This document shows, one piece after another, positions 18,734-29,000 of a DNA stretch of 64,000 nt. The notes under the pieces were generated by a model. The model saw only the letters and a program-made list of their open reading frames with translations, was not told the DNA's origin and made no database searches. How positions within the stretch are numbered: the stretch's first letter is position 1; each line of letters starts with the position of its first letter. Source of the stretch: Thermoplasmata archaeon (GTDB taxonomy: Archaea > Thermoplasmatota > Thermoplasmata > Lutacidiplasmatales > UBA184); assembly GCA_028864975.1 (NCBI GenBank), contig JAGWLG010000004.1:62001-126000 (forward strand). Reading direction: 5' to 3'. The translations under genes were made by a program, and so were the position numbers.

Positions 18734-20467
18734 CTACCTCCTCAACCGAGGGTCGAGCGCGTCCCTCAGCCCGTCCGACAGGAAGTTCACGGCGATGCAG
18801 AACAAGAAGAGGGCGAGGCCCGGGAAGAGGTACTCCCACCATGGGAAAGGAGAGCCGCTGATGACCGTGGCATAGAACTCTCCCCCTCCCACTTCGTAGG
18901 AGGAGAGGATGCCCCACTCGGGGAACGGGGCCCCGGACGTGGTGGGAAATAGCAAGTTCGTGAACCCTAGGAACCCGATGTTCGCGAGCGCTAGGGGGAC
19001 GGTCCCCACGTCGAGGGAGAAGGAAACGAGCAAGGGGAAGATGCTGTTCGGAATGATGTGCTTCCTCAGCATCCAGCCGGACCCGGCGCCGCTCGCACGC
19101 GCGGCCTCCACGTACTTCTGCTCACGGGTCACGAGCACCTGTCCACGGATGATCCTCGTGTACGACGGCCACCACGTGATGATGAACGCCCCCATCAGGA
19201 ACGCGATCCGCACCCGTTGGTCATGCGGCAAGGAGTTCGGGCCCCCCGCGAACAGGGCCGCCAAGATGACCAGCACGAGGAAGAACGCGGGGATCGATAG
19301 GAACATGTCCGTGAGGCGCATCACCACTTCGTCCGCGATTCCCCCCTTGTATCCGGCGAAGGTTCCCAGGAGCAATCCTACGAGGGCGCCCGCCGAAACG
19401 ATGCCGGCCGAGATCGTCAGGTCCCACGGCGTGGCGCGGACCAAGCCGGTGTAAATGTCCACGTACGGCCCGTTGGGCGTGCTCTCCAATTGCAGGGACC
19501 CGAGCGGGACGGGGCCCGGATTGAACGGGTAGAGGGTCCACGTCGGGAGGATGAGATTCGGAGACCCTCGGAACTGGATGCCGGTGAGGGAGGCAGAGTA
19601 GGCCACGCAGTCACCCGGCGGGGAACTGCCCGCGGCCGCGTACGACGGATAGACGCACTGCCAGTCGTGCGTTGAGATGTCTGGCATGGTCGACGGGTTG
19701 TAGCTAGACCCGTCGAAGTAGGGGGTGTACGCTCGATACTCGGGTAGGGTCACGTAGTCGCCATTGCATCCGGGGGGAGTGCAGGCCCCAACCGACGGTG
19801 AGTAGGGGGCGAGGACGGGTGAAAGCAGCGCAACCACGGCATAGCCTAGGAGCAGCGCGAGCCCCAGCACGGCGAGCTTGCTCTGGAAGAAGAAGTAGAG
19901 GGTCCGTTTCATTTGGGCAAGTCGAGGGGCAGGTCGCCCTAGCGGGTCCCGCAGGATCAAGCCCAGGACAAGGAGCGCCGCCCCCAGAGCCGCCGCCCCG
20001 ACGGCCGCTCCCTCCTCCGCGAGAGCGCTCGGGGTCGCGGGGACCTGGACGTTGGCCCGCACCGGGTCGCTGGCGGAGACGACGTACCATATCCCGGACC
20101 GACCCTGGAACTCCCCATGGTTGGACGGCCCGTTCAGCGTCAGGAGCGCGCTTCCCGTCCCCTGCGCGCATCGGAGCGATTGTTCGCTCCACGGACACTG
20201 GAAGACCTGGACACTGGTCGAGGTGTTGCCGTACTCGTAGCTGAGCGTGAAACTCTGAGTGGCGTTCGGGCCGGGGGCCACGAAGGGCAGTCCCACGGGC
20301 GCGCTCGGGACGATCGAATAGGGTACGGGGGTGGTCGTGTTATAGCCGGGGAAGACCCCTCCCGAACCCACCAGCGTCGCGGAACCGGGGTTCACGATGA
20401 AGAGGAGCGCGCTGACCACGGCGGCCAGCCACAGGAGCATCCCCAGGTAGACGAAGAAGGCCCTCAT
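18734..20467 (-). CDS. Oligopeptide ABC transporter permease (OppC-like) with extra N-terminal domain
   Basis: This is the second membrane subunit of the peptide importer, 577 residues from ATG 20467, with GGAGG upstream. The first 160 residues are extra: a helix (FVYLGMLLWLAAVVSALLF), an outside beta domain with sequons and a second helix. The usual OppC N-terminus follows (MKRTLYFFFQSKLAVLGLAL). A roughly 150-residue outside loop then leads to the permease core. The EAA loop that docks the ATPase is EAARASGAGSGWMLRKHIIPN without its last residue. The open frame extends past 20467 but overlaps oppB and is hydrophilic. Confidence 0.9.
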   Translation of the reverse strand: MRAFFVYLGMLLWLAAVVSALLFIVNPGSATLVGSGGVFPGYNTTTPVPYSIVPSAPVGLPFVAPGPNATQSFTLSYEYGNTSTSVQVFQCPWSEQSLRCAQGTGSALLTLNGPSNHGEFQGRSGIWYVVSASDPVRANVQVPATPSALAEEGAAVGAAALGAALLVLGLILRDPLGRPAPRLAQMKRTLYFFFQSKLAVLGLALLLGYAVVALLSPVLAPYSPSVGACTPPGCNGDYVTLPEYRAYTPYFDGSSYNPSTMPDISTHDWQCVYPSYAAAGSSPPGDCVAYSASLTGIQFRGSPNLILPTWTLYPFNPGPVPLGSLQLESTPNGPYVDIYTGLVRATPWDLTISAGIVSAGALVGLLLGTFAGYKGGIADEVVMRLTDMFLSIPAFFLVLVILAALFAGGPNSLPHDQRVRIAFLMGAFIITWWPSYTRIIRGQVLVTREQKYVEAARASGAGSGWMLRKHIIPNSIFPLLVSFSLDVGTVPLALANIGFLGFTNLLFPTTSGAPFPEWGILSSYEVGGGEFYATVISGSPFPWWEYLFPGLALFLFCIAVNFLSDGLRDALDPRLRR

Positions 20468-20498
20468 GCGCTGCTCTTCCCTCCGGTGCGCTCTAGGC

Positions 20499-21782
20499 CT
20501 ACCCCAGCCGGACCCGAGGGTCCAAGATGCCGTAGACCACGTCCACGATGACGTTCGCGACCACAATGATGATCGTGAAGAGGACCGTGCTGGCGAAGAT
20601 CGTGCTAATGTCGGGAGGAGGTAGGACCGAGTAGGCGAACATCGAACCCACCCCAAAGAGGCCGAACAAGGTCTCGGTCACCGCGAAGCCCCCCAAGAAG
20701 GCGGCGAAGGTCAATCCGAGGATCGTCACCGTGACGTTGAGCGAGTTCCGGCCCGCGTGATGCTTGACCACCTGTCGTTCCGGTACCCCCTTGGCGCGGG
20801 CTGTCCGGATGAAATCCAGGTTCATCACCTCAAGCATCGAGTTGCGGACGAACCGAAGCAGGGTGGCCACAGATCCGTAAGCGATCGTGAGCGCAGGAAT
20901 GAGCAGGCGGAGGAAGTGGTCGCCGACCAGGTCCCAGTAGTAGTACTTTCCCCCGGGCATGCCGGGCGCGGGCGCGTGCGACGCGGCGAAGATGACCCCG
21001 TCCAACGTGGGTAACCCTGTAGGTTGTGTGCCCCAGAGAGGATTCGTAAAGTGGGGCTGTCCCGGCGGCATGAGGTTCGAGGTGCCGTTGGAGAAGTGCT
21101 GGTAGTAGCACTGGCTCAACGCCGGCGGCCAACTGCCGACGATCTGCTCGTACGCGCTGTTCTCGCAGGCGAAGGCGTTGTTCTGGTCGTAAGGGTTGGA
21201 GACGGTCAGGGCCGAGTAGAGCACCAGGATGATGAGCGCCCCTAGCAAGAAACTGGGAAGGGCGAAGCCACTGAAGGAGAAGACCCGTGTCCCTTGGTCC
21301 AAGGGTCGGTTCCGATGGACGGCGGACTTATTCCCGAGAGGGATGGCGATGGCCAGAATGAGCACGAGGGAGATGGCGGCGAGCTCGATGGTGTACGGAA
21401 GCCAGTTCGACACGAGGGTCATGACCGTACATCCCCCCTGTTGCTGCGAGATATTCATCGAAAAGCAGGGCTTCACCGGGGAGTTCGACGCCTGCACCAT
21501 CCCACTATCGTTCGAAACGTAGCCCCACTGACCTGTGAACGTGTGGTAGAGGTAGCGGCCGTACTGGACAGGGGGTGTCTGGTCCAGACCGCAGATGCGG
21601 AGCTCATTGGCGTATTGCGGGGTGCCCGGAGGAGGATACCCCCCTCTGGGAGGAGGGATGCAGGCCGCGATACGCTGACTGACGGGAACCGCAGAGATGA
21701 TGATGAACGTGATGGTGACGACCCCGATCAGGACGGGGATCATCAAGAGCAGGCGTCGAAGGAGGAAGACCCAGAGCTTCAC
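20499..21782 (-). CDS. Oligopeptide ABC transporter permease (OppB-like)
   Basis: This is the first membrane subunit of the peptide importer and the first gene of the operon. The 427-residue protein starts at GTG 21782 with GAGGTG about 10 nt upstream; the first residues KLWVFLLRRLLLMIPVLIG are the typical OppB beginning. A long outside loop with several Cys follows the first helix. The core has membrane helices and the EAA loop TARAKGVPERQVVKHHAGRN. It ends DPRVRLG as in the family. A gap of 31 nt separates it from oppC. Confidence 0.92.
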   Translation of the reverse strand: MKLWVFLLRRLLLMIPVLIGVVTITFIIISAVPVSQRIAACIPPPRGGYPPPGTPQYANELRICGLDQTPPVQYGRYLYHTFTGQWGYVSNDSGMVQASNSPVKPCFSMNISQQQGGCTVMTLVSNWLPYTIELAAISLVLILAIAIPLGNKSAVHRNRPLDQGTRVFSFSGFALPSFLLGALIILVLYSALTVSNPYDQNNAFACENSAYEQIVGSWPPALSQCYYQHFSNGTSNLMPPGQPHFTNPLWGTQPTGLPTLDGVIFAASHAPAPGMPGGKYYYWDLVGDHFLRLLIPALTIAYGSVATLLRFVRNSMLEVMNLDFIRTARAKGVPERQVVKHHAGRNSLNVTVTILGLTFAAFLGGFAVTETLFGLFGVGSMFAYSVLPPPDISTIFASTVLFTIIIVVANVIVDVVYGILDPRVRLG

Positions 21783-21856
21783 GGTCGCACCTCGATCGGC
21801 CTCGGATGCCCTCGAACAGCCTCCAGGCTCTTCACCACCGTGCGAGACTTTCTCGA

Positions 21857-21870
21857 GGTATTTATGTATT
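21857..21870 (-). promoter_or_regulatory. TATA element for the opp operon
   Basis: On the minus strand the sequence reads AATACATAAATACC, the most AT-rich string in the spacer before oppB. Its centre is about 82 nt from GTG 21782, giving a leader near 56 nt that includes GAGGTG. Confidence 0.55.
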
Positions 21871-21945
21871 GGCCACTTTGACCGAGAGAGGACGGTGTCG
21901 GGCCGACATTGCACCTCGAGATGGGCCTAACGGCGCTCGTTTCAA

Positions 21946-21967
21946 GTGCGGTCCCGCAGACCCGCAC
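21946..21967 (-). terminator. Hairpin after pth2
   Basis: GTGCGG and CCGCAC form a stem around a 10-nt loop, 17 nt past the pth2 stop on the minus strand. It lies upstream of the opp promoter and would insulate the two units. Confidence 0.4.
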
Positions 21968-21983
21968 CAAGGACTCCCGGCTC

Positions 21984-22358
21984 CTATAGCAGCGGGAGGT
22001 TCCCGGTGACCCGGTCGATCTGTCCAGCCGTCCCGGGGCCGATCCCCAGGACCGTGCGGGTCCCTGGAGGCACCTCCGTGAGCCCCGCGTCCTCCACCAC
22101 CACCGTCGGGATACCCATCGCCTCGGCCTTCTTTCGAAGCGCTTCGAGCTCGGCGATCGTCTCCACCTTGAGGGCGACCTTCTTCTGGCCCTGCTCGAGC
22201 CAGAGGCGGAACTCCCTTCGGCGCCGGACCTTTTCGTCCAGGGAGAGCATCACCGCCGCGTGCGCGACCTGGACGGCGGCCTTCCCCGCCGAGAGGCCAA
22301 GCTCGTGCCGAAGCACGAGGACCATTTTGACGCTGTCTCCGGATGCTCGGTCAGCCAC
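21984..22358 (-). CDS. pth: Peptidyl-tRNA hydrolase, archaeal Pth2 type
   Basis: This enzyme releases peptides from peptidyl-tRNAs that drop off the ribosome. The 124-residue protein starts at GTG 22358, chosen because GGAGGAGGAG lies just upstream; ATG 22325 would trim it to 113 residues. The family core is clear: VLRHELGLSAGKAAVQVAHA with the conserved Lys and His, then EGIPTVVVEDAG-type and GIGPGTAGQIDRVTG near the end. It overlaps the end of the upstream membrane protein gene by 8 nt, so translation is likely coupled. Confidence 0.92.
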   Translation of the reverse strand: MADRASGDSVKMVLVLRHELGLSAGKAAVQVAHAAVMLSLDEKVRRRREFRLWLEQGQKKVALKVETIAELEALRKKAEAMGIPTVVVEDAGLTEVPPGTRTVLGIGPGTAGQIDRVTGNLPLL

Positions 22359-22905
22359 GAAGCTCCTCCTCCCTCTCCTTCTCCATCCGACGGCGCTTAT
22401 CCCCCAGCTCTTGGAGCTCCGCCTTAAGACGTTCGACATCCCCCGAAGCTCGACCGCTGCGTTGCGCCGTCCGAAGCTCCCGCCGCGCCTCCCGCTCCCG
22501 GCGTGAGAGCGCCTGGAATCGTTCGAGGAGCGGCTCTACGTCCTCCTCCCCAGGCAGCGGGGGCTCGACGAACGAGGGAGCCGGCGGGGGTTCCGCGCGG
22601 TACGCCCCGCGGATCCATCCGAGAGCCAAGAACCCGAGGGCGAAGGTGGCGAGGACCCCCTCCAAGACCGGGTCGGAGGGCGCCGCAGCGAAGGTCCCGG
22701 TGTTCCCGAGCACGAAGCCTACGACGAGGAAGATCGAGAGGCTGGCGACGAACCCCCCCGTGAGGAGCTCCAGCGCATCCATGGTGCCCCGCGGGCCCTT
22801 CCAGCGCTTCTCCGGCCAGAGGGCCTTCATCATCAGGTACCCCGGTGCGAAGAAGAAGAGGGCGAGCGCCCCCAGGGCAAAGATCGGGTTCACGGGGGGC
22901 ACCAT
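22351..22905 (-). CDS. Membrane protein with cytosolic coiled coil
   Basis: A 184-residue protein with an N-terminal helix (PIFALGALALFFFAPGYLMM), two more helices (FVASLSIFLVVGFVLG and VLATFALGFLALGWI) and a charged 80-residue coiled-coil tail rich in Glu and Arg. The start (FFAPGYLMMKALWP) resembles the beginning of DUF1616-type archaeal membrane proteins, but the match is short. It lies between srp54 and pth2; overlap with pth2 suggests one message. Its role is unknown. Confidence 0.65.
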   Translation of the reverse strand: MVPPVNPIFALGALALFFFAPGYLMMKALWPEKRWKGPRGTMDALELLTGGFVASLSIFLVVGFVLGNTGTFAAAPSDPVLEGVLATFALGFLALGWIRGAYRAEPPPAPSFVEPPLPGEEDVEPLLERFQALSRREREARRELRTAQRSGRASGDVERLKAELQELGDKRRRMEKEREEELRG

Positions 22906-22955
22906 CCCGGGGTCGTTCCTCCGTTATCTCTTCGAGCCGCGGGTGGCGAGCGACC

Positions 22956-24299
22956 TCACGAGGGCTTGGGACCGCCACTCGCGGCGAGCTGCCGTTCCAT
23001 GTGGCGCCGGAGCTTGCGGTTGGAGGCGATCCCGTGCGCGGCCCGTTTCGTCTGCTCATAGTACTTGAGCAGGGCTCGCACCTCCTGGGGCCGGTGGCCG
23101 CTCCCCCGAGCGATGCGCTGGACGCGGTCCCCCTTGATGAGCTGAGGGTTCGTCATCTCCTCTTTGGTCATCGAGTCCATGATGACCTTGAACGCGGCGA
23201 GCCGGGTCTGGGTCTCTTCGACCTGAGCGTCATCGATCTTCGCCTGCGCGAGGCCGGGGATGAGCGACTTGAGCTTCGTGAACGGCCCCATCTTCCCGAG
23301 CGAGTCCAACTGGACGTAGAACTCCTTGAGCGTGAACTTCCCCGTGAGGAGCGACTCCGCGGCCTTCTCCGCCTCTTCCTTCCCCTCCAGCGTCTCGAAG
23401 CGCTCGAGCAGGGTCTGGATGTCCCCCATCCCCAGGAGCTGAGAGACGAAGCGGGTCGGGTCGAACTTCTCTAGGTCCTCGGCGTGCTCCCCCACCCCCA
23501 CGAACAGGATGGGCGCCCCGCTGCGCGCGACCGCCGAGAGCGCGCCACCCCCCTTGGCCGACCCATCGAGCTTCGTCAAGATGACCCCCGTGAGGCCCAC
23601 CGCCTTGTGGAAGGCCTCCGCCGACCGGCCCGCGGACTGCCCCATGGCCGCGTCCAGGACGAGGAGGACCTCCTGGGGGTCGAAGGTCTTCTTGCAGCGC
23701 TGGATCTCGGCGACGAGCTCGGCGTCGAGGTTGGACCGACCGGCGGTGTCCAGGATCATCACGTCCGTGGCGGGGAACTTCTCCCGGCCCTGGGTGGCGA
23801 TCACCTCGGCCCGCTTCTCCTCCCGGTTCGCGTAGAAGGAAGCGTTGACCTTCTTCGCAAGTTGTTCCAACTGGTCGATGGCCGCCGGACGATGGACATC
23901 GGCGGCGATGAGGGCGGCCCGGACGCCCTTCTTCTGGAAGAGCCGCGCGAGCTTCGCCGCGGTGGTCGTCTTTCCTTGCCCGAAAAGGCCTACCAGCATG
24001 ATGCGACGCGGACGCATCTCGAAGACGCGGTCCTCGCCCATGATGCGACGGATCTCCTCATAGACGATCCGGACGAGGAAGTCCCGAAGGCTGGCCCCTG
24101 CCGGGGGCTTTTCCTCCTTGGCCCTCGTCTTGACCCGGGTCGTGAGCTCGAGCGCGAGCTGGACGTTCACGTCGGACTGCAGGAGGGCCCGCTGGATGTC
24201 GCGGGAGACCTCGGCCAGAAGCTCTTCGTCGACCGCCCCGCTCTTCGCGATCTTCGCGAGGACATTGCGGAGCGATTTGCCGAGAGAGTCCAGCACCAT
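22956..24299 (-). CDS. srp54: Signal recognition particle GTPase SRP54
   Basis: SRP54 binds signal sequences and 7S RNA and delivers ribosomes to the membrane receptor. The 447-residue protein has the N domain, the G domain with G1 GLFGQGKTT (104-112), the DTAGR motif, TKLDGSAKGG, and a C-terminal M domain. The M domain includes the RNA-binding stretch IARGSGHRPQEVRALLKYY. Length is normal. ATG 24299 follows AAGGTC at a suitable distance. The divergent gltD-type gene shares its promoter region. Confidence 0.96.
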   Translation of the reverse strand: MVLDSLGKSLRNVLAKIAKSGAVDEELLAEVSRDIQRALLQSDVNVQLALELTTRVKTRAKEEKPPAGASLRDFLVRIVYEEIRRIMGEDRVFEMRPRRIMLVGLFGQGKTTTAAKLARLFQKKGVRAALIAADVHRPAAIDQLEQLAKKVNASFYANREEKRAEVIATQGREKFPATDVMILDTAGRSNLDAELVAEIQRCKKTFDPQEVLLVLDAAMGQSAGRSAEAFHKAVGLTGVILTKLDGSAKGGGALSAVARSGAPILFVGVGEHAEDLEKFDPTRFVSQLLGMGDIQTLLERFETLEGKEEAEKAAESLLTGKFTLKEFYVQLDSLGKMGPFTKLKSLIPGLAQAKIDDAQVEETQTRLAAFKVIMDSMTKEEMTNPQLIKGDRVQRIARGSGHRPQEVRALLKYYEQTKRAAHGIASNRKLRRHMERQLAASGGPKPS

Positions 24300-24354
24300 G
24301 GCTTCGACCTTGGGCCCCCGTCACGGCGGGGGATGCGTTAGAAACGAAGGGACG

Positions 24355-24364
24355 CCCCTTATCT
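24355..24364 (-). promoter_or_regulatory. TATA-like element for srp54
   Basis: AGATAAGGGG on the minus strand lies about 60 nt from the srp54 ATG and predicts a leader near 35 nt with AAGGTC before the start. The same CCTTATCT string precedes other genes in this window on the plus strand. Confidence 0.4.
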
Positions 24365-24434
24365 CTTCTAGGTCGCCCAGGACACTGCCTTCTGGCACTC
24401 CGTGCCACACCAAGGCACGGCCTTCCAGGGGCCC

Positions 24435-24440
24435 GTTATA
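24435..24440 (+). promoter_or_regulatory. TATA-like element for the GltD-type gene
   Basis: GTTATA is centred 24-27 nt before the double ATG at 24462/24465, the spacing expected for a leaderless archaeal transcript. This decides the start in favour of ATG over the earlier GTG 24402. Confidence 0.5.
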
Positions 24441-24461
24441 CCTCCCCCCTCCGTGAATCAG

Positions 24462-25961
24462 ATGATGACCGCCGGCACCGAGGCCGCCATCCCCCCCGCG
24501 GTCCCGGCGAAGACGCCCCCGAAGCTCAATCCGGTGCGTGTCCACGTCCCCGAGTCCCCCGTCGAGGAGCGGGTCCATAACTTCGAGGAGATCATCCATC
24601 CCTACACTCTAGAGGATGCGGTCCTCGAGGCCAAGCGCTGCATCCAGTGCCGTCGTCCTTGGTGCGTCGAGGCCTGCCCGATCTCCCAGGACTGCCGCGA
24701 GTACATCCTGAAACTTGCCGAGCGCGACTTCGACGGGGCGGCGCGGGTGACGCTCCGGGACGACCCGATGGCCACCACGCTCTGCAAGGTCTGCTACCAT
24801 TACTGCGAGGACGCCTGCGTCGTGAAGAAGAAGGGGGTCCCCATCGCCATCCGGCAGCTCAAGCGCTCCTCGCTCGAGCTCGGGAAGAGCGATCTCGTCT
24901 ACGTCGCGCAGAAGCCCAGGGACCAGCGGGTGGCGATCGTCGGCGGGGGCCCTGCCGGGGTCATGGCCGCCTGGGAGCTCGGCATCCGCGGCTACGGCGT
25001 CACGGTCTACGAACAGGAGGAGCTCTTGGGCGGGCTCGTCCTCTCCATCCCGAGCTACCGTGTCACCGACCGGGAGGTCCAGGAGGACCTTGCGCGCTTC
25101 CGCGACCTCGATGTGACCTTCGTGAAGAGCACCAAGGTCGGCGTTACGCTCCCTGCGGAGAAGCTCCTCGAACAGGGGTACGCTGCGGTCCTTCTGACCC
25201 TCGGGACCCCTCTCCATCGGAAGCTCAACATCCCTGGCGAGGACCTCCCGGGGGTCGTCCCGGCCCTCCGCATGCTCCTCGACCTGCACCACGGCCGACC
25301 CGCCAAAGTGGGGAAGCGGATCATGGTCATCGGGGGTGGGGACGTGGCGATGGATGCGATCCGCTCCTCGGTCCGTCTCTCGCAGGGGGGAGAGGTCACC
25401 TTGGTCTACCGCAGGACGGAGGAGGAGATGCCCGCGGACCGCGAGGAGCTCCTCGGCGCCAAGGAGGAGGGGGTCAAGTTCCTCTGGCAGAAAGCGCCGG
25501 TGCGGATCGTGGGGAGCGACCGCGTGGAGGGCCTCGTGGTCCAACGCGTGGAGCTAGGGCCTCCCGATGCCTCGGGACGCCGGGCCCCCGTTCTTGTCCC
25601 CGGCTCGGAGGAGACCCTTCCGTGCGACACGGTCATCGTCGCCGTTGGCCAGAGATCGGACACGACAGGGTTCGACAGCGACCTCGACCTCCGGGTCACC
25701 GCGCAGGGCTGGGTCGAGGGGAAGGGCCCTGACCTCATGACGGGGGTCGAAGGGGTGTTCGCGGCGGGAGGGAAGTCCGTGGTCTACGCGATGGCGGCGG
25801 GCATGCGCGCAGCCGAAGCGATCGACGGCTACCTTCGGAAGAAGAAGGGAGAAGCCCCCGCCCCGCGGCCAGATCCCTTCGGCGGGTCGACGCCGTTCCA
25901 CCTTCCCGCGGGATACGCGAAGGCGAACTGGAACCCGAACCCCACGTACGGGAAGGCCTAG
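24462..25961 (+). CDS. GltD-type NAD(P)H oxidoreductase (glutamate synthase small subunit family)
   Basis: This flavin and Fe-S protein transfers electrons from NAD(P)H. From ATG 24462 it has 499 residues; the first 20 are Ala/Pro-rich. Two Cys clusters (CIQCRRPWCVEACP with a later C, and CKVCYHYCEDAC) bind Fe-S centres. The FAD site is VAIVGGGPAGVMAAWELG, the NAD(P) site IMVIGGGDVAMDAIRS, and the C-terminal FAD contact GVFAAGGKSV. Order and length fit GltD/NfnL-like proteins. It may be a stand-alone glutamate synthase or the electron-input part of another complex. No large glutamate synthase subunit is next to it. Confidence 0.85.
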   Translation: MMTAGTEAAIPPAVPAKTPPKLNPVRVHVPESPVEERVHNFEEIIHPYTLEDAVLEAKRCIQCRRPWCVEACPISQDCREYILKLAERDFDGAARVTLRDDPMATTLCKVCYHYCEDACVVKKKGVPIAIRQLKRSSLELGKSDLVYVAQKPRDQRVAIVGGGPAGVMAAWELGIRGYGVTVYEQEELLGGLVLSIPSYRVTDREVQEDLARFRDLDVTFVKSTKVGVTLPAEKLLEQGYAAVLLTLGTPLHRKLNIPGEDLPGVVPALRMLLDLHHGRPAKVGKRIMVIGGGDVAMDAIRSSVRLSQGGEVTLVYRRTEEEMPADREELLGAKEEGVKFLWQKAPVRIVGSDRVEGLVVQRVELGPPDASGRRAPVLVPGSEETLPCDTVIVAVGQRSDTTGFDSDLDLRVTAQGWVEGKGPDLMTGVEGVFAAGGKSVVYAMAAGMRAAEAIDGYLRKKKGEAPAPRPDPFGGSTPFHLPAGYAKANWNPNPTYGKA

Positions 25962-26002
25962 CCGGCAGGCTACCGTGGAGGGGCAGATAGTGGCCCCACG
26001 CG

Positions 26003-26010
26003 GCCTTATC
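26003..26010 (+). promoter_or_regulatory. TATA-like element (GCCTTATC) for the first sedolisin
   Basis: TTAT is centred 23 nt before ATG 26031, consistent with a leaderless transcript. An imperfect GTGG...GGCCCCAC hairpin (25974-26000) just before it may end the gltD message. Confidence 0.5.
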
Positions 26011-26030
26011 TTGGGAGACGTTCCTCCCCT

Positions 26031-29000
26031 ATGGCGATGGTTGAACGGGAAGGGGGTTCCCCGCGAGTGCGAGGACCCTTCCGTGCGCTTCTGCGGAACA
26101 TGAGGCTCTCTCCCAGGGCCGTCGTGGTCTTCGTGGCGCTCGCCTCGCTGGTCGTTTCGACCTGGGCGCTCACTCCCTACCTACCCGTTTCCGCCGCGAG
26201 CGGGACCTTGGACGAGCTCGCCTCCTCCCATGGAGTGCTGCCCTCCTGGCAAGCCGCGCGCGCGATGCACCTCTCCGTGACCGACCCCCTGGGACTCCTG
26301 GGGTACGACGCCGCCACCGTGGAGGGGCTCTCCAACGAGCGGGCCCTGGCGTCGAGCACCCCCGAGACCCTCGGGATCGCGCTCATCCCCCGCGACCCCG
26401 CGGGACTGCAGCAACTGGACCTCGCGGTGAACGAGCCGGGCAGTCCCCTTCTCGGTCACTATCTCACCCCACAGCAGTACCAGGAGCGATTCGCGCCCAC
26501 GGTCGCCGCGGAGCAGCAGGTGGAACAGATCCTCCGCGCTGGCGGGTTCACGGTCACCTACGCTTCCGCGGACCGCAGCTTCGTCCAGGTCGAGGGGACC
26601 GCGGGGGCAGCGAACGCGCTGTTCTCGACCGAGCTGGTGGCGGGAACGTACCAGGGCCGCTCGGAGGTCGTCCCTTCGACCGCCCCGACGCTCCCTTCGT
26701 CGCTCTCCCCCTACGTCCTCTCCGTGACCGGGCTTGAGGTGAACGTCGCGCCGTTCTCCTTCGCTCCGCTCTGGTCGCACGCGATCACCCCCTCCTCCAG
26801 CTCGACGTGTCTGCTCACGTGCAGCACGATCTACCCTGACTGGACCCACTTCATGTACGACCTCGACAAGCTCTACAACAACACCGCGAGCGCGGGGCCC
26901 CACTTCGCCCAGACCTCGACGATCGGGATCCTCCTCTGGGGTGGTAGCTACGGGGGCTTCTCTCCCAACGACATCCAGCAGTACGCGCAGGGGCTCTACT
27001 GGGGGCCCCCCTTCACCTACACCCCCTATCCCATCGACGGAGCCGCGCCCCCGGGGCCGAACGCCCCCAGCGACCCGAGCCTGGCCCCCATGGAGCTCAC
27101 GCTGGACATGGAGTGGTCCGAATCCCAGGCCCCCGGCGCTTCGCTCGATGTCGTCTATGTGCCGGAAGGAACCGCGGCAAACAACTACTCCCCGAACCCG
27201 GTGGAGCTCGAGCATGGGATCGCGGTCCTCGTGAACCTCTCGGGGCTCACGGTGATCACGCAATCCTTCGGCGCTCCCGAGGGGGACCAGGCGTTCCAGA
27301 GCTTCTTCGACGCCGAGTTCGTCCACGCGGGCGCTCTCGGGATCTCGGTCTTCGCCGCTTCCGGGGACGATGGCGGATCTACCGGCTCCATCTCGAACGG
27401 ATGCACCCAGAACCCCCAGGTGGACTATCCTGCGGCTTCTCCGTACGCGACCGCGGTGGGCGGCACGGCCCCTACGGTGAACGCGAGCGGAGGGGGCGGT
27501 CCATCGGGGACCGTCGGGGTCGACACCGAATCCGCCTGGCAGTTCAGCGGCGGCGGCTACTCCACCTCCTACGGGCTCCCCCCGTGGCAGCGCGGCGGGA
27601 GCGCGTACGCGACCATCATGACCGCCACGTCGAACGCGGGCGCGCGGGGGGTACCGGACGTGGCAGGCCCGGCGGCCGACAATGCCTTCGTCTACAACGG
27701 GGCCCTCCAGGGAGGGGAGGGCACGAGCTTCGCCTCCCCCTTCTGGGCCGGGCTCACGGCGGAGATGGTCGCGGTCCGCGGCGGGGCGCTCCTGGGCTGG
27801 CTCAACCCGAGGCTCTACGCGCTGGGGGCGGCGCAGGACCAGGGGTCGCTCACCCCCGCTCCGTACCGCGAGATCCTTCAGGGCCAGAACCCCGGCATGG
27901 CGGCGAGCTGTCTCTACTATGCCCAGCCCGGGTGGGACGCGGTGACCGGGTACGGGGCGCCGAAGGACGCGTTCAACCTCTACGCCGACCTGGTCGCGAA
28001 CTACATCGACCTCAACATCACCTTCAACCCGGATACGGCCTCCCCCGGGAGCACGGTCACCGTCCGGGTCGCCGCGACGAACAGCACGAACGGACAGCCG
28101 TTCACCTCCGGGACGATCGACCTCAGGATCTTCTCGCTCCCCCAGACCCTCAAGTCGACGCCGCTGCTCACCGAGACCCAGGTCGCTCTGAACTCCCAGG
28201 GGACGGGGAGCTTCTCGTACTCGATCGACCTGTTCTACAAGTACGGGCATCTGCTCGCGCAGGCCGAGATCTTCAGCGCTCACTCCGTGGGGAGCACTTC
28301 GAGCATCCTCACGGTGACGCTCCTGGGTTCGTGGTACCAGGCGATCCAACCCCTGCTGGCCCCTCCGTGGAACTACCTGTTCTTCGCGTTGATCATGGGT
28401 CTCGCGACGGCCCTGGGCTGGGTGCTCGGGCTGAGGGCGCCCAGGCCGATCGGGAGCCCCTCGCCCCTTCGGCGATTGCTTCCCGTCCGCCGGAGGGCCC
28501 CGGTGCGAGGTCCGACCCCGGGACCGCCGGTTCCGGTGTCCTATGCAGGAGGTCTAGGAGGACCGAGGAGGCCGTCCGTCGCTGCGCGACCGGGCCCTGG
28601 CGGCCCCCCGAGGCGCGGCCCCGGCCAACGACCCGCCACCCCGCGCCCATCGGGAGGACCTGCGACCGCGGCGCAGCGAGCGAGGCCGCCGACCGCGCCA
28701 AGCGGCGCACCGACAGGGGCGCCTCGCTCCATGGAGCGGCCTGCCCCAGGGACGGAAGCGCAGGTCGCCCCCGGGGTGACGATGGTCGTCCCCCCGAAAC
28801 CCTCGCCCGCGCCGCCATCACCGGTCGAGACGTCCTCCGAGACACCCCCCGCTCCTTCTCCTACCGCGGCTTCCGACGCGCCTGCCGTTCCGTTGCCGGA
28901 GGATGCCACAGCGCCGCCTCCCGCGGCGACCGAGGGCTCCGCCGGGACCGCGACCGCCACGCCGCCCGAGGTCCCGCCCGAGGCGGTCGCCTCCGAGGCC

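Noticed and set aside
26181..28349. 722-codon minus-strand open frame opposite the first sedolisin
   Set aside because: It mirrors the codon structure of the real gene and has no start signal or recognisable fold.
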